Notes under the pieces: generated by a model | Seen by the model: the letters and a program-made list of their open reading frames with translations, nothing else | What the model was told of the DNA's origin: nothing | The model's database searches: none | Made by a program: the position numbers and the translations under genes | Source of the DNA: Nitrospira sp. | Lineage (GTDB): Bacteria; Nitrospirota; Nitrospiria; Nitrospirales; Nitrospiraceae | Direction: 5' to 3' | Assembly (NCBI GenBank): GCA_036984305.1 | Contig: BQWY01000001.1 | Location: 1,302,001-1,366,000 of the forward strand | Length of the DNA: 64,000 nucleotides | In this document: positions 34,503 to 43,080 of the stretch, piece after piece | How the letters are laid out: each line of letters opens with the position of its first letter | Position numbering within the stretch: the first letter of the stretch is position 1

Positions 34503-34680
34503 TACCAAGCGGGCATGTTCGAATGATTGGCGGCGTGGCGTGTGATCTGCCTGCGTAGCGGGGAAATTCGTCCGAGTCGATATAAGTAGTTGATCTGGTG
34601 CGTGCGCGTTCCGGCGCGTCGTGCGATCGGAACCTCGGAAAGTGTGATTGTGGCATCGTCGGTTGGGTGATGGATTTCAG

Positions 34681-34755
34681 GCGGGCGTAGCTCAGTGGTA
34701 GAGTTCCAGCCTTCCAAGCTGGCTGTCGTGGGTTCAAATCCCATCGCCCGCTCCA
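34681..34755 (+). tRNA. tRNA-Gly(TCC)
   Basis: A 75-nt cloverleaf with acceptor GCGGGCG/CGCCCGC, anticodon stem CCAGC/GCTGG around CTTCCAA (anticodon TCC), and encoded CCA. The gaps on both sides (178 and 292 nt) hold no other gene that I can support. Confidence 0.97.
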
Positions 34756-35047
34756 TTGTGCCGAGCGTTGGTTGTTCGCAGGGAGTTGTCGACACGGGGG
34801 GTGAACCTGACGGCAAGAAGTAAGAATGTCATAAGAATGTCGATTGAGGGGTGCGCCCGACCAGGTGAGCTGTATGGCGAGAGTTAGGCGAATCGGGTGT
34901 CAAAGCAAATGTACATTGTCCGCGTCCGTTTGGATGGACAATGTGACTCGTGTCGGAGAACTCATCCGATCTGAGTATGGCCGAACACATCTCCCCACGA
35001 ACGTATTATCGTTTCGGCGTTCACGTGCTGCGGTTCACGAAAGTTGC

Positions 35048-35123
35048 GCCCACGTAGCTCAGTTGGTAGAGCACGTCCTTGGTAAGGACGAGGTCACGCG
35101 TTCGATCCGCGTCGTGGGCTCCA
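35048..35123 (+). tRNA. tRNA-Thr(GGT)
   Basis: A 76-nt cloverleaf with acceptor GCCCACG/CGTGGGC, anticodon stem CGTCC/GGACG around TTGGTAA (anticodon GGT), and encoded CCA. It directly precedes tuf, the usual bacterial arrangement. Confidence 0.97.
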
Positions 35124-35236
35124 CTCCGCGCATGCCGAGTCGGTAATGCGCGTCGAGAGTATGGTCGACACCTTCTCCCATGGGGGCGGGGACCGCTGGA
35201 GTTGCTGAGGCAGTCGAATTAACGAGGGAGTAAGTC

Positions 35237-35372
35237 ATGGCGAAGGCGAAATTTGAGCGGAAGAAGCCGCACGTCAACATTGGGACGATTGGGCACGTGG
35301 ACCACGGGAAGACGACGTTGACGGCGGCGTTGACGAAGATCTGCGCGGACCGCGGGATGGCGAAGTACGCGG
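35237..35372 (+). pseudogene. tuf: Elongation factor Tu, 5' fragment ending at the join
   Basis: The frame starts ATG 35237 behind GAGGGAG and encodes the EF-Tu N-terminus. It has a normal [19 protein letters not shown], the P-loop GHVDHGKTT at about residues 19-27 and [15 protein letters not shown]-Tu usually has about 400 residues. Here the match stops near residue 45 and the frame continues into unrelated sequence that reads as RHS in another frame. The switch I region, domain II and domain III are absent. This is probably a complete gene in the real genome, broken by misassembly, rather than a true pseudogene. Confidence 0.9.
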
Positions 35373-35395
35373 ACCACGCGGATGATCGCGCTGGC
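35365..35395. other. Junction between two genomes (probable misassembly)
   Basis: Left of this point the sequence belongs to a Nitrospira-type tRNA/tuf cluster. Right of it the sequence is GC-richer and planctomycete-like. EF-Tu identity ends here and the RHS frame begins at 35382. No insertion-sequence ends, repeats or N runs are seen. Confidence 0.75.
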
Positions 35396-36296
35396 CCCGC
35401 TACCGGAAACGCGCTATGCCCGCGCCGCGGTCGGCGGCTGGCTGGCCGCGATGGTGGTCGCCGCCGGGCTTCTGCTCCTCGGGGGTCGGCGAGAGCGCCC
35501 GCTCACCCGCCGCGAGCGTCGCCAACGGTTGATGGCAATGTGCGTGCTGGCGTACATCGGGCCGCTGTTCATGGCGGATCCGCACAATGTCGACAACTGG
35601 ATCCGGGCGTTCTGCCTCGATTCCGCCCGGGCGGCGATGTTCACGCCGACCGAGACCAACCAGACCGTTACCTACGCCTATGACGACAACGGAAACCTGG
35701 TCACCGAGACGGTCGACGACGGCTCTGGGCCGGAGTTGTCCAAATTGTACGCCTACGACGCCCAGAATCGCCTGATCTACGTCGACCCGTCGCCCGCCGA
35801 CAGTGTGCAGACGGATATCACGACGTATGTCTACGACGCCGACGGCGCGCGGGTAATGCGGAGCAAGAACGGATCGACCACGCGTTACGTCCTCGACCGC
35901 AACACGGCCTACGCCCAGGTGCTGGAGGAATGGAACGTCGCCGCGGAGCCGTGGGTCGCGGGCGCTGACAAGCTCAATGTCCGCTACGTCTACGGCGATG
36001 ACCGCATCGCCCAGCGGCGTCCGACGGCGAGCGGCGAGAAGGTCCGCTGGTATCTGCACGACGGCCAGATGTCGACGCGGCAGCTCGTCGACGAGACCGG
36101 CGTCGTCACGGATCACTACACCTACGACACCTTCGGCGGCGAGGTCGCCAAGCACGGCTCCACGACCAACGCCTTCCGCGGATTCGGCCAGCGGGTTCTA
36201 CTACCTGCGGGCCCGCTGGTACGCCCCGACGCAGGGCCGCTTCCTCACCCGCGACCCGTTCGGCGGATTCACGCAGGACCCGATGTCGCTGCATAA
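35382..36296 (+). CDS. RHS-repeat protein, N-terminal part (frameshifted)
   Basis: This frame opens with two hydrophobic segments (about 14-35 and 48-65) and then RHS/YD repeats: [43 protein letters not shown] and [18 protein letters not shown] proteins build a shell that encloses a C-terminal toxin. After NAFRGFGQ the frame reads nonsense, while the frame starting near 36190 continues the RHS core. The RHS part is short and its start lies on a genome junction, so the true N-terminus may be missing. Start uncertain. Confidence 0.7.
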   Translation: MIALAPLPETRYARAAVGGWLAAMVVAAGLLLLGGRRERPLTRRERRQRLMAMCVLAYIGPLFMADPHNVDNWIRAFCLDSARAAMFTPTETNQTVTYAYDDNGNLVTETVDDGSGPELSKLYAYDAQNRLIYVDPSPADSVQTDITTYVYDADGARVMRSKNGSTTRYVLDRNTAYAQVLEEWNVAAEPWVAGADKLNVRYVYGDDRIAQRRPTASGEKVRWYLHDGQMSTRQLVDETGVVTDHYTYDTFGGEVAKHGSTTNAFRGFGQRVLLPAGPLVRPDAGPLPHPRPVRRIHAGPDVAA

Positions 36297-37080
36297 GTAC
36301 GCGTATTCGGATGGGGATCCAGTCAATATGCGTGATCCCAGTGGGGAATCACCGATTGCGACGCTTTCAATATCTGTTGCGACACTCTCAGTCCTAGTAA
36401 ATGTTGGATTCACGGTGTTTAGCGGGCTACGTCACGGGCAGTCAGCAGCCTCAATTGCCTTGAACGTAGGTCAAAACCTGCTTGTCTTCGGCATTATCGC
36501 CGGGTCGTCGCTGCTTTCCGGGCTTGTAGCGACCTTAGCAACAGTGGTATTGGCGGGGCTGGCGATCTATGGGGCCATTCAGTTCATACTTGCGTGGCCC
36601 CAGATGGACACCGTAGATGTTACAATTGCATTCGTCTTATTCCTGACCTATGGCTCGTTTGGGATCGCGATCCGGCCAGCGGTCGGCCTTCCCTCCGTTT
36701 TTGAGTTACAACGGCTACCGTACTCGGCGATGCGCTCGGCACGGGTCGATATGCGTAACGCGCCGATACGACGGAGCACAAAAACAAACACCAACGGTTA
36801 TCCCGTGGATTATCAGTTCTTTTGGCAGGAGATGTTCTCTCGGTACCCTCACTGGTTTAGTCCCAAGAACCGCGCAGCGGTCGATGTGCCGAGAAGTCGG
36901 ATTAGGGCGCCGGAGGTAGACTCCACATGGGTACGGTACAATCCGGGGCATCGCGCCTTTATGAACGATAAACTTGTCCACCATCACGTTAATCAGGGGC
37001 CCATGGCAACCCCAATGCCGGAAAGCGTCCATCAAGCGTACTTCAGGACCATTCATACGAATGCCGGCGGGAGAAGGTAG
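36190..37080 (+). CDS. RHS core end, hydrophobic region and predicted HNH/EndoVII-like toxin domain
   Basis: In this frame the sequence resumes the RHS core with [20 protein letters not shown] and RDPFGG, the canonical self-cleavage/anchor region. Three hydrophobic stretches follow (about residues 55-80, 100-135 and 145-165), perhaps for membrane translocation. The last 95 residues contain FSPKNRAAVDV, then LVHHHVNQG and ESVHQAYFRTIHTN. The His-rich pattern resembles HNH/EndoVII nuclease toxins of the EHHH/LHH types, seen at the end of many RHS proteins. The upstream part is in another frame, with about 23-26 nt apparently missing near 36176-36190. It is 5 nt before a probable immunity gene. 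Confidence 0.65.
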   Translation, partial: SGFYYLRARWYAPTQGRFLTRDPFGGFTQDPMSLHKYAYSDGDPVNMRDPSGESPIATLSISVATLSVLVNVGFTVFSGLRHGQSAASIALNVGQNLLVFGIIAGSSLLSGLVATLATVVLAGLAIYGAIQFILAWPQMDTVDVTIAFVLFLTYGSFGIAIRPAVGLPSVFELQRLPYSAMRSARVDMRNAPIRRSTKTNTNGYPVDYQFFWQEMFSRYPHWFSPKNRAAVDVPRSRIRAPEVDSTWVRYNPGHRAFMNDKLVHHHVNQGPMATPMPESVHQAYFRTIHTNAGGRR

Positions 37081-37085
37081 CTGCT

Positions 37086-37541
37086 ATGAAACCAATTGAC
37101 TTTGTGACCGTCCTGGCAGACCGCCCGCTTGAAGATGTCCTCCGCTCCGCACCCCCACGGCTACGGAAGTACATGGGGCATCGTACGGGTGACGAACTCC
37201 TGGATCTCTGCGCTAATTACTACATGGGCGGAGTGGAGATTTGGATGTTGTGTTTCCTCGACGAGACCGAACAGCTCCCCAATGATGGCATAGTCGTCGC
37301 AACTCTCGACGCCAGCCTTATTGTGGTCCGCGAGCAACGACCGAGAGTCATCCTCGTACAAGGGGATTGTCCTTCGCATGTTTATTGCGCTGTGGCGGAA
37401 GATGGCTCGTCGTTTCTCGACGCTCTCAGCATCGTCGTAAAGCGAGAACTTCAGGGTGAGGCGTTCGTCGAGGCTTGTGCGCGCGCCGCACGTGTTCCGG
37501 TTAGCGAAGCCTGGAAGTTCTACGGCCACTTCACGGAGTGA
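37086..37541 (+). CDS. Probable immunity protein of the RHS toxin
   Basis: This encodes 151 residues, soluble and rather acidic. It starts 5 nt after the stop of the RHS toxin frame, the typical place for an immunity gene. Strand segments such as GIVVATLDASLIVV and RPRVILVQG, then SSFLDALSIVVK with a helical tail, could fit a SUKH-like fold, but similarity is weak and no family is assigned. Immunity is inferred from position and size. It ends 120 nt before a terminator-like hairpin. Confidence 0.5.
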   Translation: MKPIDFVTVLADRPLEDVLRSAPPRLRKYMGHRTGDELLDLCANYYMGGVEIWMLCFLDETEQLPNDGIVVATLDASLIVVREQRPRVILVQGDCPSHVYCAVAEDGSSFLDALSIVVKRELQGEAFVEACARAARVPVSEAWKFYGHFTE

Positions 37542-37664
37542 CGTAGGCGGGCGGGTGGTATGCTCTCGGCGTAGCCATGAGGATGCGTTGATTGCCACGA
37601 AGTACTTCTACGAACAAGGCATTCCGGCACCGTCTCTTCGTTGGGTCGCCGCATCGTGAAGTTG

Positions 37665-37686
37665 GCTGGGGCTTAAGCCCAGCTTT
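37665..37686 (+). terminator. Rho-independent terminator after the RHS/immunity pair
   Basis: GCTGGG at 37665-37670 pairs with CCCAGC at 37678-37683 around a loop that can also pair CTT/AAG, and TTTT follows. It ends the RHS/immunity unit before the next gene. Confidence 0.55.
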
Positions 37687-37754
37687 TGGATCAAAGCGCG
37701 GTCTGTGACGATGTCTCGAGCGTCGGTTGTCAAACAAGACTGTGGAGTCTGGCA

Positions 37755-39254
37755 ATGACCAAGCGGATTTTCGGACTTCTCGTGATCGGCATGACGCTCG
37801 CGCCGGCGGCGTTTGCGACGTCGCTTCAGAATGGCGACTTTCAGGATAGCTCACCGCCGCTCGACGACTGGACGACCACCGGAAACGCCTCGCTCGCGAC
37901 CGGCGCCGGGACTGTCAAGGCGCTACGCCTGCACGAGACCTGCGCCCCGGGCCTGAGCCGGGCGTTTCAAACGTTCGACATCCCCGCCAACGCGGCCACG
38001 CTGTCGTTCCGCTACCGCCTGACCTCGCCAATCACGCCGGACGACGGGAATTGCCCCGGCCTGATGGAAACCAGCGCGATCCCGCTGCCGCCGGACGCGT
38101 TCCTGGCGTTTCTGATCGACCCGAACGGCGACCGGATCATCCCGCACGACCCGAACTTCACCGAGGCCCTGCTGTACCACGAGGCCGGCTCGGCCGCGGT
38201 GGTGGACAGCGCATATGTGACAATCGAGCCGCCGGACAGCGACGGCCTGCGCCGCGTGATTCTGAACCTCAGCGGCCTGATGGGCGCGAGCGTGACCGGC
38301 GCGCGGGTCGAGTTCGGTCTGGCGTCCGCGCGGAACGACCGGATTACATCCGTCATCGTCGACGACGTGGCCGTCGGCTGCCCGGCTGGTTACTGCTGTG
38401 ACGGGAACCAGCTGTATGTGCTGGACGACGGCAGCGCCTGCACGGCGGACACCTGCGACGCCATGACCGGATTGCCGGTTCACACGACAGTGAATTCGAA
38501 CTGCTGTCCCGAGTGCATGACGCCGATGAACGCGGACGTGATCATCATGTTCGATCAGACGGGCAGCGTCAGTCAGCAGAACTGGGTGGACCAGAAAGCC
38601 GCCGCCCGCGCGTTCATTGTGGCGCTCTCGACATTGCCGGAGCCTCGGCCGTACATCGGGATGGGACGATTTGCGGTTGGCACGGAGGGTACGATGATCG
38701 GGGAGGACCTCACGAATGCGTATGGATTCCTGACGGGACCGTTTTCACCTGTCGCCCCCGACTTCAATGATGGGGACTTCTTCCCGCTCCCCGGCGGATC
38801 CACAGCGCTCGACCACGCGATCTTCGTCGCGCACGCCGAGTTGAACGCGAGCACGCACTCGCCGACAAAACAGTTCATCATCCTGATCACGGATGGGCAT
38901 ACGAACGCCAATATACACTGCGAGCCGAGTGAGTATTGCGTGTGCCCGGAGGCGCGGGCCGTGGCGATCGGCTCCAAGACCGCCGCGGAGGCGAGCGGAA
39001 TCGCGATTGCGGTGATCCACTTCGTGCCCGGCAGTCAGGACTGTGATTCGAACGAAATCGCAGATACCGTCGCCTGGCTCCGCGACGAGCTGGCGAGCTC
39101 GCCGGACCTGTACTTTGAGACGGACAATACGGCCCTGGGGCTGGAGTGCGCGTTCATGAACATGCTCTCGGCCATGCACTGCGACGACGGCGACCCGACG
39201 ACGACCGACATCTGCGATCAGGGCCGCTGCTACCACGGACCGGCGGAGCAGTAG
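37755..39254 (+). CDS. Secreted von Willebrand factor A domain protein
   Basis: This encodes 499 residues from ATG 37755. A signal peptide ends near AAFA. The first 190 residues form a beta-rich domain that looks like a carbohydrate-binding or jelly-roll module. A cysteine-rich stretch follows (about 205-260). The vWA domain (about 265-470) has MIDAS residues DQTGSVS, Thr/Ser of GGSTALDH and the Asp of ITDGH, so it should bind Mg and a ligand. The tail DDGDPTTTDICD is a planctomycete-type metal-binding stretch. It lies alone. Confidence 0.82.
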   Translation: MTKRIFGLLVIGMTLAPAAFATSLQNGDFQDSSPPLDDWTTTGNASLATGAGTVKALRLHETCAPGLSRAFQTFDIPANAATLSFRYRLTSPITPDDGNCPGLMETSAIPLPPDAFLAFLIDPNGDRIIPHDPNFTEALLYHEAGSAAVVDSAYVTIEPPDSDGLRRVILNLSGLMGASVTGARVEFGLASARNDRITSVIVDDVAVGCPAGYCCDGNQLYVLDDGSACTADTCDAMTGLPVHTTVNSNCCPECMTPMNADVIIMFDQTGSVSQQNWVDQKAAARAFIVALSTLPEPRPYIGMGRFAVGTEGTMIGEDLTNAYGFLTGPFSPVAPDFNDGDFFPLPGGSTALDHAIFVAHAELNASTHSPTKQFIILITDGHTNANIHCEPSEYCVCPEARAVAIGSKTAAEASGIAIAVIHFVPGSQDCDSNEIADTVAWLRDELASSPDLYFETDNTALGLECAFMNMLSAMHCDDGDPTTTDICDQGRCYHGPAEQ

Positions 39255-39354
39255 ACGGCATGAACCGCGGCGACCATACGCAGCGCAAGCGGGTCGCCGC
39301 ATCCATTGATCGCACGCGAATTGAACGAGGCGGGAGTCACTGACTTACTTCAAA

Positions 39355-39427
39355 AGCCACCGGTGGGACTCGAACCCACAACCTGCGGTTTACAAAACCG
39401 CTGCGCTGCCAATTGTGCCACGGTGGC
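39355..39427 (-). tRNA. tRNA-Thr(TGT)
   Basis: A 73-nt cloverleaf with acceptor GCCACCG/CGGTGGC, anticodon stem GCGGT/ACCGC around TTTGTAA (anticodon TGT), and T-arm TTCGAGT. CCA is not encoded, unlike all the tRNAs left of the junction. This is further support for a change of organism. Confidence 0.92.
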
Positions 39428-39526
39428 GTACCGAGATCATTGTAGGCAGTTGAGCCCCGCGGGCAAAGCGTCCGTCCGATCGAGCGCGGGCGGTGCGGCC
39501 TGCGCCGCTTCGATTCCGGCGCGGCG

Positions 39527-40882
39527 CTACTGGCCCAGGCCGAACCCGTGGTGCAGCGCCCGCACCGCCGTCGGGCCGTCCGATTCGGAGACGACAAAGC
39601 AGACCGACAGCTCTGATGAGCCTTGGGCGATCGCGCGGACATTCACTTGGTGGTCCGCCACTGCGGTAAACACCCTGGCGGCCACGCCCGGCGTCCCGGT
39701 CATGCCGGAGCCCACCACCGCCACCACGGCGACATCCGCGTTGACGTCGACGCGGCGGGCGGCGCCGACGCGGAGCAGCTTGGCCTGAATCGCCCCCTCG
39801 GCGCGTTCGAGCTGATCACGGGCGACGACGATCGATATCCCCGCTTCGGATACGCTTTGCGAAATGACGAGAATGTTGACATTGGCGTCCGCCAGCGCCC
39901 CGAACAAACGCGCCGCCGTGCCCGGCCGTCCGGTCATCGACGCGCCGCTGACATTCAGCAACGCCACTTTCTTCAGCAGCAGCACGCATCGGGCGACGGT
40001 GTCATCCGCCTGTCCGTCGGTGATCAACGTGCCGGGACAATCCGGATTGAATGTGCTGCGCATCCGCACCGGAATGCGATGCTCGACAGCCGGCTCCAGC
40101 GCGCGCGGGTGCATCGACTTCGCGCCGAACTGCCCCATTTCGATCGATTCCGCGAACGTGATGTGATCCAGCAGCCGCGCCTCGGGCACGGTGCGCGGAT
40201 CGGCGGTCATCAGTCCATCCACATCGCTCCAGATCCACACTTCGTCCGCCTTCAACGCCGAACCGAGAATCGTGGCCGTGTAATCGCTACCCCCACGACC
40301 GAGCGTCGTCGTGACGCCGTGCTGGGTGGCCCCGAGAAACCCGGTGACGACCACCGGCGCAGCGCCATTCAGCAACGGCTCCAAACGCTCACGCACCTGA
40401 TACAGCGTGAGTTCCATCAGCGGGTCGGCCTCGCCAAAGTGATCGTCAGTGACAATGCCGGCTTCGGCGCCGGTCAGCGCTTGGCCACCCAGCGCGGCCG
40501 CCATCAGCCTTGCGCTCAGTCGCTCGCCAAACGAAACAACGGCGTCTTTCGAACGAGCCGTCAACTCGCCCACGGCGCTGATGCCCAGCACCAGCGCATC
40601 CAGGCGGTCAAGCAGACCGCGAACGTCCTCTTCGCATGCGAGCTCGCGCGCGGCGCACTCATGCTTCGCGCGAATCTCGCCCAGCAGCGTGTGTGTCGCG
40701 ACCCGATTGCCACAACCCGCCGCGGCCGCGAGTTCGAGCAGCAGATCCGTAACACCCCCGAGCGCAGACACGGTCGTCACCACGCGATGCTCAGCGCCGA
40801 AGCGTCTGACGAGCCCCGCGCAATGCCGAATCCGCTCGGCGTCCGCCACGGACGATCCGCCAAACTTCATCACGAGCTTCAT
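39527..40882 (-). CDS. lysC: Aspartate kinase
   Basis: This enzyme phosphorylates L-aspartate in the first step of the aspartate family. The product has 451 residues. It starts KLVMKFGGSSVADAERI with the kinase signature and contains GRGGSDYTATILG. Two ACT domains follow at the C-terminus (about 305-440), with VSGASMTGRPGTAARLF and VGSGMTGTPGVAARVF, the usual feedback sites for lysine or threonine. It is the last gene of a leftward threonine operon, overlapping homoserine dehydrogenase by 4 nt. Aspartate-semialdehyde dehydrogenase is absent from the window. Confidence 0.95.
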   Translation of the reverse strand: MKLVMKFGGSSVADAERIRHCAGLVRRFGAEHRVVTTVSALGGVTDLLLELAAAAGCGNRVATHTLLGEIRAKHECAARELACEEDVRGLLDRLDALVLGISAVGELTARSKDAVVSFGERLSARLMAAALGGQALTGAEAGIVTDDHFGEADPLMELTLYQVRERLEPLLNGAAPVVVTGFLGATQHGVTTTLGRGGSDYTATILGSALKADEVWIWSDVDGLMTADPRTVPEARLLDHITFAESIEMGQFGAKSMHPRALEPAVEHRIPVRMRSTFNPDCPGTLITDGQADDTVARCVLLLKKVALLNVSGASMTGRPGTAARLFGALADANVNILVISQSVSEAGISIVVARDQLERAEGAIQAKLLRVGAARRVDVNADVAVVAVVGSGMTGTPGVAARVFTAVADHQVNVRAIAQGSSELSVCFVVSESDGPTAVRALHHGFGLGQ

Positions 40883-41895
40883 GCCCGCTCCCCTACCGTA
40901 TCCCAGATGTCCAGCGTATCGCGTAGCACCGCCGTCGCCGTCTCGACACCGCCAGCGCCCCGCCCGATCAGCGTCACTTCGCCGTTGTAGCGCAGCGTGA
41001 GCGACAAGGCGTTCAAACTGCCGCCCACATTCAGCGGGCTGTCAGCCGGCGTCTCCTGCACCGACACGCCGACGTGCTCACCGATCTCGCCGATCAGCTT
41101 CAGTCGCATGCCGCGCGCGTGGGCGGCCTCGACGCGCTCGCGCGGCAGATCGCGAATGCCCTCCACCCGCAGCTGGTCGATCGTCAGCGGTCGCCCGAGC
41201 GCGACATTCGCCAGAATCACAACTTTCGTCGCCGAGTCGACGCCATCGATGTCCGCGCTCGGATCGGTCTCCGCAAATCCAAGCCGGATCGCCTCCGTCA
41301 GGGCGCCGTCAAAATCCGCCCCTTCGTCATGCATTTTCGACAGAACGTAGTTTGTCGTCCCATTCAGGATCGCGCGGACCCGCTCGATGCGGTCGCCACG
41401 GGCCACTTCGCGCAACAGCGCCAGCATCGGCGTGCCGGCGCCCACAGTTCCGCTGAAGCGAAACTCCACGCCATTGTAGCGCGCCAGTTCCATCAGCGCC
41501 GGCGTGGCGACCGCCAGCGGCGCCTTGTTGACCGTGACGACGTGCATGCCGTGCGCGAACGCGGCCTTCATACGCTCCAGCGCGGGTCCCGGCTCGCGCA
41601 TCATGCTGGGCGTCGCCTCGATCAGCAGATCGGCCTCTACGTCGCGAATCACGCGGATCGCGTCCATCCCGGGCGCGCCGTGCCCCGCCACGCCGGCGAC
41701 GCTGCCGCCCCGCTTCGCCGCCAGCAGCGCCTCGCCGCCGAGGCCGCGCTCGGACACCGCCGCGCCACCGCGATCGATCACGGCCACGATCCGCGGTGAC
41801 ACGCCGTGCGCCTCATACAGTTCCGCGCCGCGCTCCGCGAGCAACCGCGTAAACGCCTGGGCCACGACGCCGAAGCCGGCAAGCACGATCCGCAT
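40879..41895 (-). CDS. hom: Homoserine dehydrogenase
   Basis: This reduces aspartate semialdehyde to homoserine with NAD(P)H. The product has 338 residues, shorter than enzymes with a C-terminal ACT domain, so it probably lacks its own feedback domain. The nucleotide-binding start MRIVLAGFGVVAQAF, the substrate region (NGTTNYVLSKMHDEGADFDGA in part) and the catalytic ADPSADIDGVDSATKV stretch are present. It lies 6 nt after threonine synthase and overlaps aspartate kinase. Confidence 0.93.
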   Translation of the reverse strand: MRIVLAGFGVVAQAFTRLLAERGAELYEAHGVSPRIVAVIDRGGAAVSERGLGGEALLAAKRGGSVAGVAGHGAPGMDAIRVIRDVEADLLIEATPSMMREPGPALERMKAAFAHGMHVVTVNKAPLAVATPALMELARYNGVEFRFSGTVGAGTPMLALLREVARGDRIERVRAILNGTTNYVLSKMHDEGADFDGALTEAIRLGFAETDPSADIDGVDSATKVVILANVALGRPLTIDQLRVEGIRDLPRERVEAAHARGMRLKLIGEIGEHVGVSVQETPADSPLNVGGSLNALSLTLRYNGEVTLIGRGAGGVETATAVLRDTLDIWDTVGERA

Positions 41896-41901
41896 GGCGC
41901 G

Positions 41902-43077
41902 TCAGACTCCCAACGCTGCGCGCAGCGCGTCCAGTCCCGGTTCGGCGATTTTCGTTTCCGGACAATCGCGCAGCACCGCGTCGGGGTCTTTCAGGCCGTG
42001 CCCGGTGCAGACGCAAACGACAGTCTCCGCGTCGACGCCGTGCCGCGCCAGATACGCGAGCGGCGCGGCGGACGCGGGCTCTACAAACAGGCCCTCTTCA
42101 CTCGCCAGGCGCCGCTGGGCGGCGATGATCTCCTCATCCGTGACCAGATTCGCGTCGCCGCCCGAAGCGCGAATCGCCGCCACCGCCTTCGGCCAGTTCA
42201 CTGGCGCGCCGATGCGAATCGCCGTCGCCACTGTTTCGGCTTTTTCCACGCGGCATTCGGCGTGATCGCGCAAGTAATGGACAATCGGGGCGGCGTGCTC
42301 GGCCTGCGCGCCGATCATGCGCGGCAGGCGATCAATGCGGCGCGCGCATTCCAACTCCGTGAAACCCTTCCAGATGGCGCTGATGTTGCCCGCATTGCCC
42401 ATCGGCGCGATGACGACATCCGGCGCCGCCCCCAGCGTCTCCACCAGTTCGAACGCGAGCGTCTTCTGTCCCTCGAGCCGAAATGGGTTGATCGAGTTCA
42501 GCAGATAGATCGCGCCGTCGGCCTCCGAGAGCTCGCGCACGAGCTTCATCGCGTCATCAAAATCGCCGCGAATCCGCACGACTTCGGCGCCGTGCACAAT
42601 CGCCTGCGCCAGTTTTCCCATAGCGATCTTGCCGTCGGGAATCAGCACGATCGCGCGCATTCCGGCGCGCGCCGCATACGCCGCCATCGAAGCGGATGTG
42701 TTACCAGTGGACGCGCAGGCGACGGCTTTGAATCCAATTCGCTGGGCCCAGGTCACGCCCACCGTCATCCCGCGATCCTTGAACGATCCAGTCGGGTTGT
42801 CGCCTTCGTTCTTGATGTAGAGGTTCCGGATGCCCAGCGCCGGACCAAGCCGATCGCAGCGATACAGACCCGTATCCCCCTCGCGCAGCGACACGCGCGG
42901 CCCGTCCGCCCCCGGCAGCATCGCCGCGTAACGCCAGACACCGCGCCCCTCGAAGCGCGGGTCGGCGAAGCGATCGGCGTCCAGTCGAATCTCCAGCAAT
43001 CCGCCACACGCCGCGCAGGTGTAGCACACGGTTTCGAGCGGATAGGTCGCTTCGCATTGAATACAGCGCTGCCGCAC
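41902..43077 (-). CDS. thrC: Threonine synthase
   Basis: This PLP enzyme makes L-threonine from O-phosphohomoserine. The product has 391 residues. It begins with a CxxC zinc-ribbon-like segment (CIQCEATYPLETVCYTCAAC), then has the PLP lysine in NPTGSFKDRGMTVGV. The phosphate-binding region PMGNAGNISAIWKG is present. It is 3 nt downstream of homoserine kinase and 6 nt upstream of homoserine dehydrogenase, so the four-gene operon has the pathway order thrB, thrC, hom, lysC. Confidence 0.95.
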   Translation of the reverse strand: MRQRCIQCEATYPLETVCYTCAACGGLLEIRLDADRFADPRFEGRGVWRYAAMLPGADGPRVSLREGDTGLYRCDRLGPALGIRNLYIKNEGDNPTGSFKDRGMTVGVTWAQRIGFKAVACASTGNTSASMAAYAARAGMRAIVLIPDGKIAMGKLAQAIVHGAEVVRIRGDFDDAMKLVRELSEADGAIYLLNSINPFRLEGQKTLAFELVETLGAAPDVVIAPMGNAGNISAIWKGFTELECARRIDRLPRMIGAQAEHAAPIVHYLRDHAECRVEKAETVATAIRIGAPVNWPKAVAAIRASGGDANLVTDEEIIAAQRRLASEEGLFVEPASAAPLAYLARHGVDAETVVCVCTGHGLKDPDAVLRDCPETKIAEPGLDALRAALGV

Positions 43078-43080
43078 CGC

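Noticed and set aside
35237..35683. EF-Tu fused to RHS as a real fusion gene
   Set aside because: The EF-Tu fragment ends at about residue 45 and the following part is in a different frame from the RHS repeats, with no link between the two functions.
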